From the NCBI GenBank assembly GCA_963702935.1, contig OY969772.1, forward strand, positions 4,650,001 through 4,714,000: 64,000 nucleotides of DNA, read 5' to 3'. The translations under genes and the position numbers were made by a program. Positions 18,216-27,546 of the stretch are shown here, one piece after another. Under the pieces are notes generated by a model. It was not told where the DNA came from. It saw only the letters and a program-made list of their open reading frames with translations, and did no database searches. Position 1 is the first letter of the stretch; the number at the start of each line of letters is the position of its first letter. Source of the DNA: DAOTWA01 sp963702935. Lineage in GTDB: Bacteria > Chloroflexota > Anaerolineae > Anaerolineales > Anaerolineaceae.

Positions 18216-18680
18216 ATGACGGAAAGAATCCCCAGGCCGCTGCTGGTCGCGCGCGCCGATTGGGGCAGCCACCCGCGCAAACGCTGGATGGCCCTGGCGC
18301 AGCTTCAACCGGGGAATACCTATTGGGTGGTTTTCGTCGAATCCTACCCGGCAGAATTCTATACGCATTTAGCCATCCGGTTTTCCAGGGCGCGCAAAGG
18401 GCAGCGCTCGGGGAAGCGCGTGCAGGCCGAGCGGGCTGCCAACGCCCCGACCCTCCTCGCCTGGGCCGCGGCGGCCTCTGTGCGCCTGGACGCCAGGCTG
18501 GCGCAAGAGATCGAGGAAGGCTTTGGGCCCCGGCGAGATGGAGAAGACCGTTTCGACGCCCCCGTCGGGCTGTTGGGGATGCTGGACGTCCTCCTGGGAA
18601 ATTTTCCGCTCCAGGAGCCTCAAGATGAGATCCTGCGCCAGGTGGAAGGCTGGATATTCGGACAAACCCTTCCGGAATAG
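18216..18680 (+). CDS. DUF429-like protein, internally shortened
   Basis: The 154 residues open with VARADWGSHPRKRWMALAQL, which resembles the first strands of the RNase H-like DUF429 fold. They continue with VESYPAEFYTHLA, KRVQAERAA and DRFDAPVGLLGMLDVLL, which resemble its C-terminal half. The middle section, normally carrying a FD-P-GLP strand, is absent, so the protein is much shorter than the family. It may be an in-frame deletion derivative. It follows the winged-helix gene by 16 bases. The family match is by eye only. Confidence 0.45.
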   Translation: MTERIPRPLLVARADWGSHPRKRWMALAQLQPGNTYWVVFVESYPAEFYTHLAIRFSRARKGQRSGKRVQAERAANAPTLLAWAAAASVRLDARLAQEIEEGFGPRRDGEDRFDAPVGLLGMLDVLLGNFPLQEPQDEILRQVEGWIFGQTLPE

Positions 18681-18746
18681 ACCTCTCATTTCAGCCTGGA
18701 TGCTATAATGAAGGAAACCCTTACGGCTTGAAAGGAGTGGGGCATC

Positions 18747-21700
18747 ATGGAATTTCACGTTTCGCGAAAAGCGCGTGATCTCTACCAGTTTGACCAGGCG
18801 CTGTTCTCGTTGAGCGGCAGCGTTGTTTTCGCCGATTTCCGCTCTGCGCGCCTGTTTGCGCAAAAGATGAATCAAAAACGCGACCTCTTGCGCTTCCCTG
18901 AGCAAGCCGTAAGAGCCGGACAGATCAACGCCATGGGCATGATCGACGAGATCATGCATTACGTGGTGGATCTGTTCCGCCAGCAAAAGAACCTCCGGGT
19001 GGCCTCCCAGGCCCTGGAATGGCTGGACGGCCGCCTCGGGCAGGATGCAGTGGACAAGGCCTTCTTGAAATTCGCGGACGACTTCCCCACCCTGGCCGTT
19101 TACCACCAGGAGCTGTCCCCCAAAGAATACCTGGCCGGTCAGACCGACGGCGTGCCCAACCGCGAAGTGTTGCTCGAAGAAATGCTGATGCTGTGGATCG
19201 AGAACAGCAACCCGGCCCTCACTCCTTATATCGAATTGTTCGACGCCACCGACCTGGAGAAAGACACCGCTTACAAGGCGATTATCTCCAGCCTGCACGA
19301 TTTCTTCGATACCCAGCCCACCTTTGGCCCCGATTCCCAGAACCTGGTGGACATGCTGCGCAGCCCGGCCATCGCCGTTCCCCATTCCCTGACCGGCCAG
19401 CTCGAATACATCCGCGAGCGATGGGGCAGCCTGCTGGGCAGATTCCTCTACCGCCTGCTGGGCAGCCTGGATCTCATCAAGGAAGAGGAGCGCTTCTTCT
19501 TCCAGGGCGGGCCGGGGCCGGCGCTCGTTCCGGTCTACGGCCGCTTCGGCGCCGAGCCGGAACGCTTCAGCCCGGATAAGGAGTGGATGCCCAGGCTGGT
19601 CTTGATGGCCAAGAACGCTTACGTATGGCTGGATCAGTTGAGCAAGAAGCACCAGCGCAGCATCACCCGCCTGGATCAAATCCCCGACGAAGAGTTAGAG
19701 GCCCTGGCCCGCCGGGGCTTTTCCGGCCTGTGGCTGATCGGCCTGTGGGAGCGCAGCCGCGCTTCCGAAAAGATCAAGAAGCTGTGCGGCAACCCGGACG
19801 CTGTGGCTTCGGCCTACTCCCTTTACGACTACCGCATCGCCGACGACCTGGGCGGCGAAGGCGCTTACCAGAATCTGCGCGACCACGCCTGGCGCTTCGG
19901 CGTGCGCCTGGGCAGCGACATGGTCCCCAACCACGTGGGCATCGACTCTCCCTGGGTAGTCGAGCACCCGGACTGGTTCGTCTCGCTGGACACCAGCCCC
20001 TTCCCCTCTTACTCCTTCAACGGCCCAGACCTGTCTGAGGACAGCCGCGTCGGCATCTACCTCGAAGACCATTATTACAACCGCTCGGACGCTGCCGTCG
20101 TCTTCAAGCGCGTGGATCGCTCGAACGGCAGCGAAAAGTACATCTACCACGGCAACGACGGCACCAGCATGCCCTGGAACGACACCGCCCAGCTCAATTA
20201 CCTCAATCCCGAGGTGCGCGAAACCATCATCCAGACGATCCTGAACGTCGCCCGCCGCTTCCCCGTGATCCGCTTCGACGCGGCCATGACCCTGGCTAAA
20301 AAGCACTACCAACGCCTGTGGTTCCCGGAGCCGGGCGGCGGCGGCGCCATTCCCTCGCGGGCCGAATACGGGCTGACGCGCGAGCAATTCGACGCCGTCC
20401 TGCCCCAGGAATTCTGGCGCGAGGTGGTGGACCGCGTGGCCGCGGAGGCCCCCGATACCCTGCTGCTGGCCGAGGCTTTCTGGCTCATGGAAGGTTATTT
20501 CGTGCGCACTCTGGGAATGCACCGCGTCTACAACAGCGCCTTCATGAACATGATGCGCGATGAAGACAACGCCAAGTACCGCATGGTGATGAAGAACACG
20601 CTCGAATTCGAGCCGGAGATCCTCAAGCGTTTCGTCAATTTCATGAACAACCCGGACGAGCGCACCGCCGTCGACCAGTTCGGAAAGGGGGACAAGTACT
20701 TCGGCATCTGCACCGTCATGGCCACCTTCCCCGGCCTGCCCATGTTCGGCCACGGGCAAATCGAAGGCTATTCCGAGAAATACGGCATGGAGTTCCGCCG
20801 TTCCTATTGGGACGAGACCCCCGATGAAGCTTTAGTCCAGCGCCACGAGCGCGAGATCTTCCCGCTGCTGCACAAGCGCCGCGTCTTCGCCGGGGTGGAC
20901 AATTTCCTGCTGTACGATTTCTACACCCCCGAGGGGAATGTCAACGAAGACGTGTACGCCTACTCCAACAGCGCGGAGGGCGAGCACGGCCTGGTGATCT
21001 ACCACAATAAATATGCCAGCACGCACGGCTGGGTGCGCACCTCGGTCGGATTCAGCGTGAAGAATACGCAGGGAGACGGCCGTCGCGTGGTGCAGAGGAC
21101 GTTGGGCGAGGGCCTGGGGCTGCACGCCCAGGGGGACTATTTCACCATCTTCCGCGAGCAGGCCAGCGGCCTGGAATACCTGCGCAACAGCCAGGAGCTG
21201 TGCGAGCAGGGCCTGTACGTAGAGCTGAATGCCTATAAAGCCTACGTGTTCCTGGATTTCCGCGAGGTGCAAGACAACGAATGGCGCCAGTACGGCCAGT
21301 TGAACGAATACCTCAACGGCCGGGGAGTGCCCAGTATTCAGGAAGCGCTGCAAGAATTGGTCTTGCAGCCGGTGCTGCACCCCTTCCAGGAAGTGGTCAA
21401 CGCCGACCTCTTCCACCGCCTGTTAGAAGCGCGCATCAGCCAGCCCGAAGAGACCCTCAATCGCAGCCTGATAGAGGAGGCCGAATGGAAAGCCGTGCGC
21501 ATGTTAGGGGAAATCAAGGGCTATGCGCATGGCAGCGGGGATGAAAATGAGATCGGCAAAGAGCTGCGCCGGAAGCTGGAAACACTGCTGCAATTGCCGG
21601 TGTTGGCTACGCGCTATCCGCTGCCCGGCTCGCGCCGCTACGCGGCGGCCATGGAGTATCTCACCCAAAACCTGCGGGAAATCCCCACGGTGTGGACGGC

Positions 21701-22208
21701 CATGTTCGGCTGGCTGTTCGTGCATGAGCTGGGCAAGCTCATCACCCCCACGGGATACGAAGAGATCAGCCGCAGTTGGATCGACGAATGGCGGTTGGGC
21801 CGGGTGGTCGTGGAGACCGTCCAGGCCTTAGGCATGGACGAAGGCGCAGCCTGGCACGTGCTCAATACCTTGAAGATGCTGACCGACCAGCAACACTGGT
21901 TCGAGGGCAAGGCCGCCGATTCGACCCGGAGCATCCTGGAAGGCTGGCTGAAGAGCAGCGAGATCCAGAGATTCCTGGGCGTGAACCGCTACAAAGACGT
22001 GCTGTGGTTCAACAAGGAAGCCTTCGACGAGCTCTTGTGGTGGATGATGCTCCTGGCGATCGTCGATTGCAGCGCGGATCCACAGCGCAGCTCCAGCGAG
22101 GTGATCGAGCAGGTCATCACTTCGCACGAGATCGTCACGCGGCTGGGGCAGGCCAGCGAGGAATCCGGCTATCAGGTGGAAAAATTATTGGATGCCCTGG
22201 CCGATTGA
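18747..22208 (+). CDS. Very large GH13 alpha-amylase-family protein
   Basis: ATG 18747 follows AAAGGAGTGGGGC, with TATAAT at 18704-18709. The protein has 1153 residues, no signal peptide, and three parts: a helical N-terminal region (1-280), a GH13 barrel (about 285-780) and a helical C-terminal region (about 850-1153) of unknown role. Barrel motifs are SDMVPNHVGID, VIRFDAAMTLAKKHY (nucleophile Asp), LLLAEAFW (acid/base Glu) and NFMNNPDERTA (third Asp, with Pro where most members have His). It probably acts on alpha-glucans in the cytoplasm. Its 3' end overlaps the convergent GH57 gene by 24 bases, which suggests functional pairing in glycogen or maltodextrin metabolism. Confidence 0.88.
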   Translation: MEFHVSRKARDLYQFDQALFSLSGSVVFADFRSARLFAQKMNQKRDLLRFPEQAVRAGQINAMGMIDEIMHYVVDLFRQQKNLRVASQALEWLDGRLGQDAVDKAFLKFADDFPTLAVYHQELSPKEYLAGQTDGVPNREVLLEEMLMLWIENSNPALTPYIELFDATDLEKDTAYKAIISSLHDFFDTQPTFGPDSQNLVDMLRSPAIAVPHSLTGQLEYIRERWGSLLGRFLYRLLGSLDLIKEEERFFFQGGPGPALVPVYGRFGAEPERFSPDKEWMPRLVLMAKNAYVWLDQLSKKHQRSITRLDQIPDEELEALARRGFSGLWLIGLWERSRASEKIKKLCGNPDAVASAYSLYDYRIADDLGGEGAYQNLRDHAWRFGVRLGSDMVPNHVGIDSPWVVEHPDWFVSLDTSPFPSYSFNGPDLSEDSRVGIYLEDHYYNRSDAAVVFKRVDRSNGSEKYIYHGNDGTSMPWNDTAQLNYLNPEVRETIIQTILNVARRFPVIRFDAAMTLAKKHYQRLWFPEPGGGGAIPSRAEYGLTREQFDAVLPQEFWREVVDRVAAEAPDTLLLAEAFWLMEGYFVRTLGMHRVYNSAFMNMMRDEDNAKYRMVMKNTLEFEPEILKRFVNFMNNPDERTAVDQFGKGDKYFGICTVMATFPGLPMFGHGQIEGYSEKYGMEFRRSYWDETPDEALVQRHEREIFPLLHKRRVFAGVDNFLLYDFYTPEGNVNEDVYAYSNSAEGEHGLVIYHNKYASTHGWVRTSVGFSVKNTQGDGRRVVQRTLGEGLGLHAQGDYFTIFREQASGLEYLRNSQELCEQGLYVELNAYKAYVFLDFREVQDNEWRQYGQLNEYLNGRGVPSIQEALQELVLQPVLHPFQEVVNADLFHRLLEARISQPEETLNRSLIEEAEWKAVRMLGEIKGYAHGSGDENEIGKELRRKLETLLQLPVLATRYPLPGSRRYAAAMEYLTQNLREIPTVWTAMFGWLFVHELGKLITPTGYEEISRSWIDEWRLGRVVVETVQALGMDEGAAWHVLNTLKMLTDQQHWFEGKAADSTRSILEGWLKSSEIQRFLGVNRYKDVLWFNKEAFDELLWWMMLLAIVDCSADPQRSSSEVIEQVITSHEIVTRLGQASEESGYQVEKLLDALAD

Positions 22209-23633
22209 CCCCCTCTGGTCTTGGCCTGCGAGTTTTCTAGCGCGGCTCAAATAGCCAGAAAACACCGTATTGGCGCGCAGGCCGCTGCGCTGGCTGCTCA
22301 CGGGGCGTAGCAGCGCCAGCGTTTGCGGCGCCAGGTCGACTCCGGTGGCGCGGTAGGTCAGCCACACCGCCTGGGCCGCGTAGGCGATGTTATTCCTCGG
22401 CTCGATGCGATCGAAATCGTCGAAGAACCAGCCGCAAGACGTGAACATGCGCTGCCTCTCGCGTTGCGCCTCGAGCAGCCAGCCGATCTTGCGCAGGTCG
22501 TCCTCGGCCAGCTTCTTCCCGGCCGCAGAATTCACCAGGTCTTCCAGCGTTCTTTCCCCCTGTACTACGTGAATGGATTGGTCGCGAAGCGCGAAGGGGT
22601 CGAGCATAAACGGCTTCAACGCCTCCTGGTAGCAGGCATCCAGGCCGGCCGCCAGGGCATTCAAGGCTTTGCGCAAGGGGGCTTTCCAGGCGTTGTTGGG
22701 GGTGCAGGCGCAATCCCCCATCCAGCGCGTGACCCCGTGGTGGCAGCTCCACGAGGTATTTTCCAGGATCTCGATCGCGCGGCGCGCCGGGAATCGGCTC
22801 AACCACAGCGCCGGGTAAGTGAGCTGAATATCCTGCCCGTGCGTTGCGCCGTTCAGCAGGTGCGCCAGGAATTTTTCCCGAAAGGGCTGGTGGTGGCCGT
22901 ACAACTCGCCGTCAGACGCCACCAGGATGATCTGCGGGTCGCCGGAAGGGCTCTGGCCGGCCCCGTATTTGGGTAGCAGGTCGTTGACCGCAAAGTAGTC
23001 CGCGTTGATGGTGGCGCCCGGGTCGAAGCTGAGGCGCGTGCTGAGGTCCTGCTGGTACAAGAATACGCTGATCTTCTTGCCCCCCGGCAGATTGACGAGG
23101 TAAGGCTGCCGGGTATCCACGCGCTCACCCCGCACCTGCCAGGGAGCCAGGATGGTGAACTGGATGCCATTCTCTGCCAGCACTTCCAGCGTCTCGAGGT
23201 CCACGGCCGTTTCCGGCAGCCACATGCCCTGCGGGTCGCGGCCAAACCGCCAGCGGAATTCCGCTATCCCCCACATCACCTGGGTCTGTTTATCCGCGCG
23301 GCTGGCCAAAGGCAGGATGGTGTGGTTGTACGCCTGGGCGATGGCGTTGCCGACGCCGTAGGTTTCCACGTTGGCGCGATCCTGGGAGACGATGCGGTTG
23401 GTCGTCTCAGGGTCGTAACCGGCCATCCAGTCGAACAGGGTTGGGCCGATGTTGAAGCTCATGCGCTGGAAATTGCCGATCAGCGCGTTCGGGCGGTAAC
23501 ATTCCTGAAAGATGCGCTCGTTCCAGTGGCGGTAAGGCGCTGCGCCCGGCTCGACCGGGATGACGCCGGTGAGCGGGTCTTCGCGCGGCGGTTGGTAAAA
23601 GTGAGCGTGGACACAAAAAGCTCGCAATCCCAT
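22185..23633 (-). CDS. GH57 glycoside hydrolase
   Basis: The 482 residues begin MGLRAFCVHAHFYQPPRED, with the GH57 region-1 motif HxHFYQP. The nucleophile Glu sits in GMWLPETAVD and the acid/base Asp in ASDGELYGHHQP. The C-terminal part has the helical DUF3536-like region seen in one GH57 subgroup. GH57 enzymes include amylopullulanases, 4-alpha-glucanotransferases and branching enzymes; the specificity is not clear. No signal peptide is present, so it is intracellular like the neighbouring GH13 protein. The dehydrogenase gene lies 7 bases upstream on the same strand. Confidence 0.9.
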   Translation of the reverse strand: MGLRAFCVHAHFYQPPREDPLTGVIPVEPGAAPYRHWNERIFQECYRPNALIGNFQRMSFNIGPTLFDWMAGYDPETTNRIVSQDRANVETYGVGNAIAQAYNHTILPLASRADKQTQVMWGIAEFRWRFGRDPQGMWLPETAVDLETLEVLAENGIQFTILAPWQVRGERVDTRQPYLVNLPGGKKISVFLYQQDLSTRLSFDPGATINADYFAVNDLLPKYGAGQSPSGDPQIILVASDGELYGHHQPFREKFLAHLLNGATHGQDIQLTYPALWLSRFPARRAIEILENTSWSCHHGVTRWMGDCACTPNNAWKAPLRKALNALAAGLDACYQEALKPFMLDPFALRDQSIHVVQGERTLEDLVNSAAGKKLAEDDLRKIGWLLEAQRERQRMFTSCGWFFDDFDRIEPRNNIAYAAQAVWLTYRATGVDLAPQTLALLRPVSSQRSGLRANTVFSGYLSRARKLAGQDQRGSIGQGIQ

Positions 23634-23640
23634 AATACCT

Positions 23641-24585
23641 TTATCTCGTTCCTTTGCGTTGATACAGTATTTTGAGCAATCTTCGCCCCCAGGGCTGCCC
23701 CTTGAGGTGCTCCAATCGTTGAGAGAAAAGGGCCGGCATCAACCCGAACTGCCGGGGAAGCGTATCCAAAGCGCAGGTGCGGTTCGTCGCCAGGTAGTCC
23801 AGCCAGAAGACCGAAACCGGGAAGTGCAAAAAAGAATGCTCCAGTGTGACCGTCAGCGGGCGCAAGTAGCCAGGAGATAAGGGCACCATCTGGCGTTGAA
23901 TGCCGAGCGTCCCCATCACCGCCTCCACGATCTGCCTGAAGGTAAGGTACTCGGGGCCGCCCAGCTCGAAGATCTTGTTGCGCGTCTCGCCATCCTCCAA
24001 CGCCCAGGTCATGCAGGTCACCAGGTCTTCTACCCAAAGCGGTTGGAGCAAAGTGCTGCCGTCCCCCGGCAGGACGAAGAAAAAGGGCGTAGCGTGCAGC
24101 AAAAGCGCCAGGCCGGTGGAGAAGACATCCTGGGGCCCAAACACGACGGCAGAGCGCAGGATGGTGTAATCCACGCCGCTCTGGCGGATGTAATTCTCGG
24201 CGATCGCCTTGGCCTTCAACACCGGGAAGGCCGAGGCCCGGTCCGCACCCAGGTGGCTGACGTAGAAAAGGCGCTCGACGTTGGCATCCTTCGCGGCCTG
24301 GGCCACCGCCTGAGTGCCCTGGATGTCCACGGACATCAGGTCGCCTCGACTACCAATGTTTTCTGCGCTGGCAAGGTGGTATACGATATCTACCCCCTTC
24401 ATGGCAGCCCGTAACCCTCGTTCATCGTTCAAGCTGCACACCGTCACTTCCACCGGGGTGCGCAAGGGCAAATTCGGTGATTTCGGCGACGGCCGGATCA
24501 GCGTGCGCACTTGTTTTCCCATTGAAACTAAATGACGGATTAATGCCCGTCCGATGAAGCCGGTGCCGCCTGTAACGAGGATCAT
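23641..24585 (-). CDS. NAD(P)-binding epimerase/NDUFA9-like protein
   Basis: This 314-residue atypical SDR opens with MILVTGGTGFIGRALIRHLV. It has YHLASAENIG, ILRSAVVFGP and FELGGPEYLTFRQIVE, the pattern of the complex-I NDUFA9/NmrA-like subfamily, where the catalytic Tyr-x3-Lys is often lost. It lies directly upstream of the GH57 gene on the same strand with 7 bases between, so the two form an operon. A TATAAT on the minus strand (24600-24595) is only 9 bases from the ATG, indicating a very short leader. Confidence 0.85.
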   Translation of the reverse strand: MILVTGGTGFIGRALIRHLVSMGKQVRTLIRPSPKSPNLPLRTPVEVTVCSLNDERGLRAAMKGVDIVYHLASAENIGSRGDLMSVDIQGTQAVAQAAKDANVERLFYVSHLGADRASAFPVLKAKAIAENYIRQSGVDYTILRSAVVFGPQDVFSTGLALLLHATPFFFVLPGDGSTLLQPLWVEDLVTCMTWALEDGETRNKIFELGGPEYLTFRQIVEAVMGTLGIQRQMVPLSPGYLRPLTVTLEHSFLHFPVSVFWLDYLATNRTCALDTLPRQFGLMPALFSQRLEHLKGQPWGRRLLKILYQRKGTR

Positions 24586-24685
24586 ACACCTGGAATTATA
24601 GCAGAGGTTTTCCGAATCCGGAGACTGGCACGCATCTTGCTACTTCATAGCTCAACTGATTTCTCCTGGAAAAACTGGTGCGATA

Positions 24686-26044
24686 ATGGACTCCCTTCCT
24701 CTCCCTTCTCAAAACACTCGCCTGGGCTTTCACTACTTCCCCGATACCCTGCATTATCGCGAGAACGACCTCCAGACCTGGCTGCCCGAGCTGTGCTCCC
24801 TGGGCGCTTCCTGGCTGGTCTTACAGGCACCCGCTGACCGGGCGGTGCCGGAGGCCTTCCTGGCGGGCCTGATCAAAGCCCACATCGAGCCGATCTTGCG
24901 CTTCGACCTGTCCCTGGCCAGGCTGCCTGGTGCAGACGACCTGCGCGTGCTCTTCGAGACTTACGCTAAATGGGGAGTCCATTACCTGGTGCTCTTCGAC
25001 CAGCCCAACGCGCGCCGCTCCTGGCAAGACGCCGCCTGGGGGCAAGAAGACCTGGTCGAGCGCTTTTTGGATCACTACCTGCCGCTGGCAGACGCTGCTG
25101 CCCAAAGCGGACTGGCGCCCGTCTTCCCGCCACTCGAGCCGGGTGGAAATTATTGGGACACGGCCTTCCTGTGCACCGCCTTGCAGTCCCTCCTGCGCCG
25201 TAAACAGAACAGCTCCCTGGATAGCCTGGTGCTTTCAGCCTACGTGCTGACGGGGAGCCAGCCCCTCCAATGGGGAGCCGGCGGCCCGGAACGCTGGCCC
25301 GGCGCGCGCCCTTATTTCACCCCCGAAGGGGAAGAGGACCAGCGCGGCTTTCGCATCTTTGATTGGTACAACGCCGTCTCCCGCATGGTGCTTGGCAAGA
25401 CCTGTCCCATGCTGCTCTTCGGCGCCGGCAGCCCCTGGGAGCGCCTCTACGACGCCCGCCCGGTCGCAGACCCGGAAGCCCACGCGCAAACCGGCCTGGC
25501 CATCGCCAGGCTCATGGCGGGCGAGAGCGTCGACCAACCGGGAACGCCGGGGGTCGCTCTCGAGCCGGTGCCTTCTGAGGTCGTCGCGTGCAACCTCTGG
25601 CTGCTGGCCAGCAGCCCGGAGGGCCCCTTCAAGCAGCAAGCCTGGTACTCGTCTGAGGAGGGAAAGACCTTGAGCGCCGCCAGCGCGCTGCGGCAGTGGG
25701 TAGCCCACGGCTCCGGAAACGCCTCCGGGAAGAACGCCGGCGCCCACGCCGGCAACCCTCCCCACCAGGAGGAGCACTTCATCCAACATTATCTCCTCCT
25801 GCCCCACTACGATTGGGGAGTGGCCGACTGGCACCTGGAGATCATCCGGCCTTTCGTCAAGAAGCACCAGCCCACCGTGGGCTTTTCCCTGGAAGAGGCC
25901 GGCCACGCTGCCCAGGTGACCGTAGTCGGTGGAACGCAAGCCTTCTCCGAAGAGGCTCTGACGAGCCTGCGCCAGAAAGGCTGCCTGGTCGAGAGAATCG
26001 CAGGAGATGGCACAAGTATTGCAACACAACTGGCAGAGAGGTGA
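24686..26044 (+). CDS. Cytoplasmic glycosidase-like barrel protein, first gene of the FtsZ-paralogue operon
   Basis: The 452 residues have no signal peptide. The first half alternates strands and helices as in a TIM barrel (RLGFHYFPD, ASWLVLQAP, IEPILRFDL, VHYLVLFDQPN, LAPVFPPLEPGG). Where clan-A glycosidases have NEP with the acid/base Glu after strand 4, this protein reads FDQPNARRSW, so Gln replaces Glu; catalysis is doubtful. The last 90 residues form a separate alpha/beta region. The stop is 3 bases before the FtsZ-like start, so translation is coupled. No known function; the family reading is inference. Confidence 0.6.
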   Translation: MDSLPLPSQNTRLGFHYFPDTLHYRENDLQTWLPELCSLGASWLVLQAPADRAVPEAFLAGLIKAHIEPILRFDLSLARLPGADDLRVLFETYAKWGVHYLVLFDQPNARRSWQDAAWGQEDLVERFLDHYLPLADAAAQSGLAPVFPPLEPGGNYWDTAFLCTALQSLLRRKQNSSLDSLVLSAYVLTGSQPLQWGAGGPERWPGARPYFTPEGEEDQRGFRIFDWYNAVSRMVLGKTCPMLLFGAGSPWERLYDARPVADPEAHAQTGLAIARLMAGESVDQPGTPGVALEPVPSEVVACNLWLLASSPEGPFKQQAWYSSEEGKTLSAASALRQWVAHGSGNASGKNAGAHAGNPPHQEEHFIQHYLLLPHYDWGVADWHLEIIRPFVKKHQPTVGFSLEEAGHAAQVTVVGGTQAFSEEALTSLRQKGCLVERIAGDGTSIATQLAER

Positions 26045-26047
26045 ACC

Positions 26048-27259
26048 ATGAATCTGACAATGACTTCCAATCCTATCCATCATACGCCCCTTACCGCCCG
26101 CATGCCCGTCATCAAAGTGATGGGGTTGGGTGGAGGTGGCTGCAATGCCGTCAATCGTATGATCGAGCTTGGTCTGCATCACGTTGATTTCATCGCCGCA
26201 AACACCGACCACCAGGCATTGGAAAGCAGCCTGGCGTCCACCAAGATTCAACTGGGGCCCCGGCTCACCCGTGGTTTAGGAGCCGGAGGGAACCCTCAAA
26301 TCGGGGAGGGCGCGGCAGAGGAAAGTTATCGCGAGATTGGCACAGCTCTGCAAGGAGCCGACATGGTTTTCCTTACCGCCGGCATGGGCGGTGGAACCGG
26401 CACCGGCTCGATCGCTATCGCGGCCCGGGTGGCCCGGGCCCTGGGCGCCGTGACCGTCGCCATCGTCACCACCCCCTTCTCCTTTGAGATGGGCCGCCGC
26501 CAGCGCAACGCCAACGCCGGGCTGGCCCAGCTTCGCCCCTACGTGGATACGCTCATCACCGTCCCCAACGATCGCCTGCTCTCCGCCGCTTCGCGCGACC
26601 TGCCCATGGAGCTGGCCTTCCGCATGGCCGACGACGTGCTGCGCCAGGGCATCCAAGGCATCACCGAGCTGATCACCGAGCCGGGCATGATCAACGTCGA
26701 TTTCGCCCACATTCGGCGCTTGATGCAGATGGGCGGAGGCTCGTTCCTGTCCATCGGGATTGGCGAAGGGGAGAACAAAGCTCGCCAGGCCATCGACCGG
26801 GCTCTCAACCACCCACTGCTCGAATTGGTCAGCATCGAAAACGCGGGCGGGATCATCGCCAACTTCACGGGCGGCTCAGACCTGACCTTCTTTGAAGTGG
26901 CCGAAGCCCTCACCTATTTGCAGGAGCAGACCGGCAACCACGCCGAAATCATCCCGGGAGTGGTCAACAACGAACAGATGCAAGACCGCACGCAAGCCAT
27001 CCTGATCATCACCGGCCTGGGCGCCACCCCCATCGATGAGGCTCTCAAAGAAGTCCGCCCGGCCAGGCCAGCCGAGATGCGCACCCAACCCTCGCCCACC
27101 CCGGCCGCAACACCCGTCCCGCTGGCCCCACCCGCCGCGCAGGCAGCCGCCGCAACTCCGCAGGAAGTTCCCAACATCGAGATTACCTCCGCCGCCACCA
27201 ACCTGGATCTGCCGGCCTTCATGCGCAAGCGCCTGCGGTATGCGGCCAACGCCCGCTGA
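26048..27259 (+). CDS. ftsZ: FtsZ paralogue with altered T7 loop
   Basis: This 403-residue tubulin/FtsZ GTPase has the ribosome site GAGAGGTGAACC. Nucleotide-binding loops are VMGLGGGGCNAVNRM and GMGGGTGTGSIAIAA; TTPFSFEMGRR and ITVPNDRLL follow. The T7 loop, which completes the GTPase site of the neighbouring subunit, reads NVDFAHIRRLM: Asp218 is kept, but His221 stands where canonical FtsZ has the second catalytic Asp. After a Pro/Ala-rich linker the tail NLDLPAFMRKRLR matches the conserved FtsZ C-terminal peptide. No ftsA, ftsQ or mur genes are adjacent. It is probably a second, specialised FtsZ; a divergent main FtsZ cannot be excluded. Confidence 0.9.
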   Translation: MNLTMTSNPIHHTPLTARMPVIKVMGLGGGGCNAVNRMIELGLHHVDFIAANTDHQALESSLASTKIQLGPRLTRGLGAGGNPQIGEGAAEESYREIGTALQGADMVFLTAGMGGGTGTGSIAIAARVARALGAVTVAIVTTPFSFEMGRRQRNANAGLAQLRPYVDTLITVPNDRLLSAASRDLPMELAFRMADDVLRQGIQGITELITEPGMINVDFAHIRRLMQMGGGSFLSIGIGEGENKARQAIDRALNHPLLELVSIENAGGIIANFTGGSDLTFFEVAEALTYLQEQTGNHAEIIPGVVNNEQMQDRTQAILIITGLGATPIDEALKEVRPARPAEMRTQPSPTPAATPVPLAPPAAQAAAATPQEVPNIEITSAATNLDLPAFMRKRLRYAANAR

Positions 27260-27273
27260 GAGACACGTGATCT

Positions 27274-27507
27274 ATGGATGCCAGGACGATCGAGAAGATC
27301 TGCAAACAGGTCTACCAGCGCTTTCCTGAAATGTCTGGGAGCCAGCCCAAGGTACAGGCGCAGTCGCTGGGCGCTCAGAAAGACGCCAGCTATCTGCTCA
27401 CCTTTCGCAGCAACGCAAAAACCGCCGACGGGAAAGCTCTGACGAACATCGTCAGGGTGGTCGCCAGCGATACCGGCAAGATTATTAAAATCACTACTTC
27501 TCGTTGA
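27274..27507 (+). CDS. Small conserved-looking protein of the FtsZ-paralogue operon, 77 aa
   Basis: Starting 14 bases after the FtsZ-like gene, this soluble protein has an N-terminal helix (RTIEKICKQVYQRFPEM) and a beta-rich second half (SYLLTFRSNAKTADGKAL ... NIVRVVASDTGKIIKITTS, shortened). The pattern of a helix plus three or four strands suggests a compact alpha/beta fold. I recognise no family. Operon position makes a partner role with the FtsZ-like protein possible. Confidence 0.6.
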   Translation: MDARTIEKICKQVYQRFPEMSGSQPKVQAQSLGAQKDASYLLTFRSNAKTADGKALTNIVRVVASDTGKIIKITTSR

Positions 27508-27546
27508 AACACACCAATCGACTTGAAGTGGGCATCGGAGGAGAAC

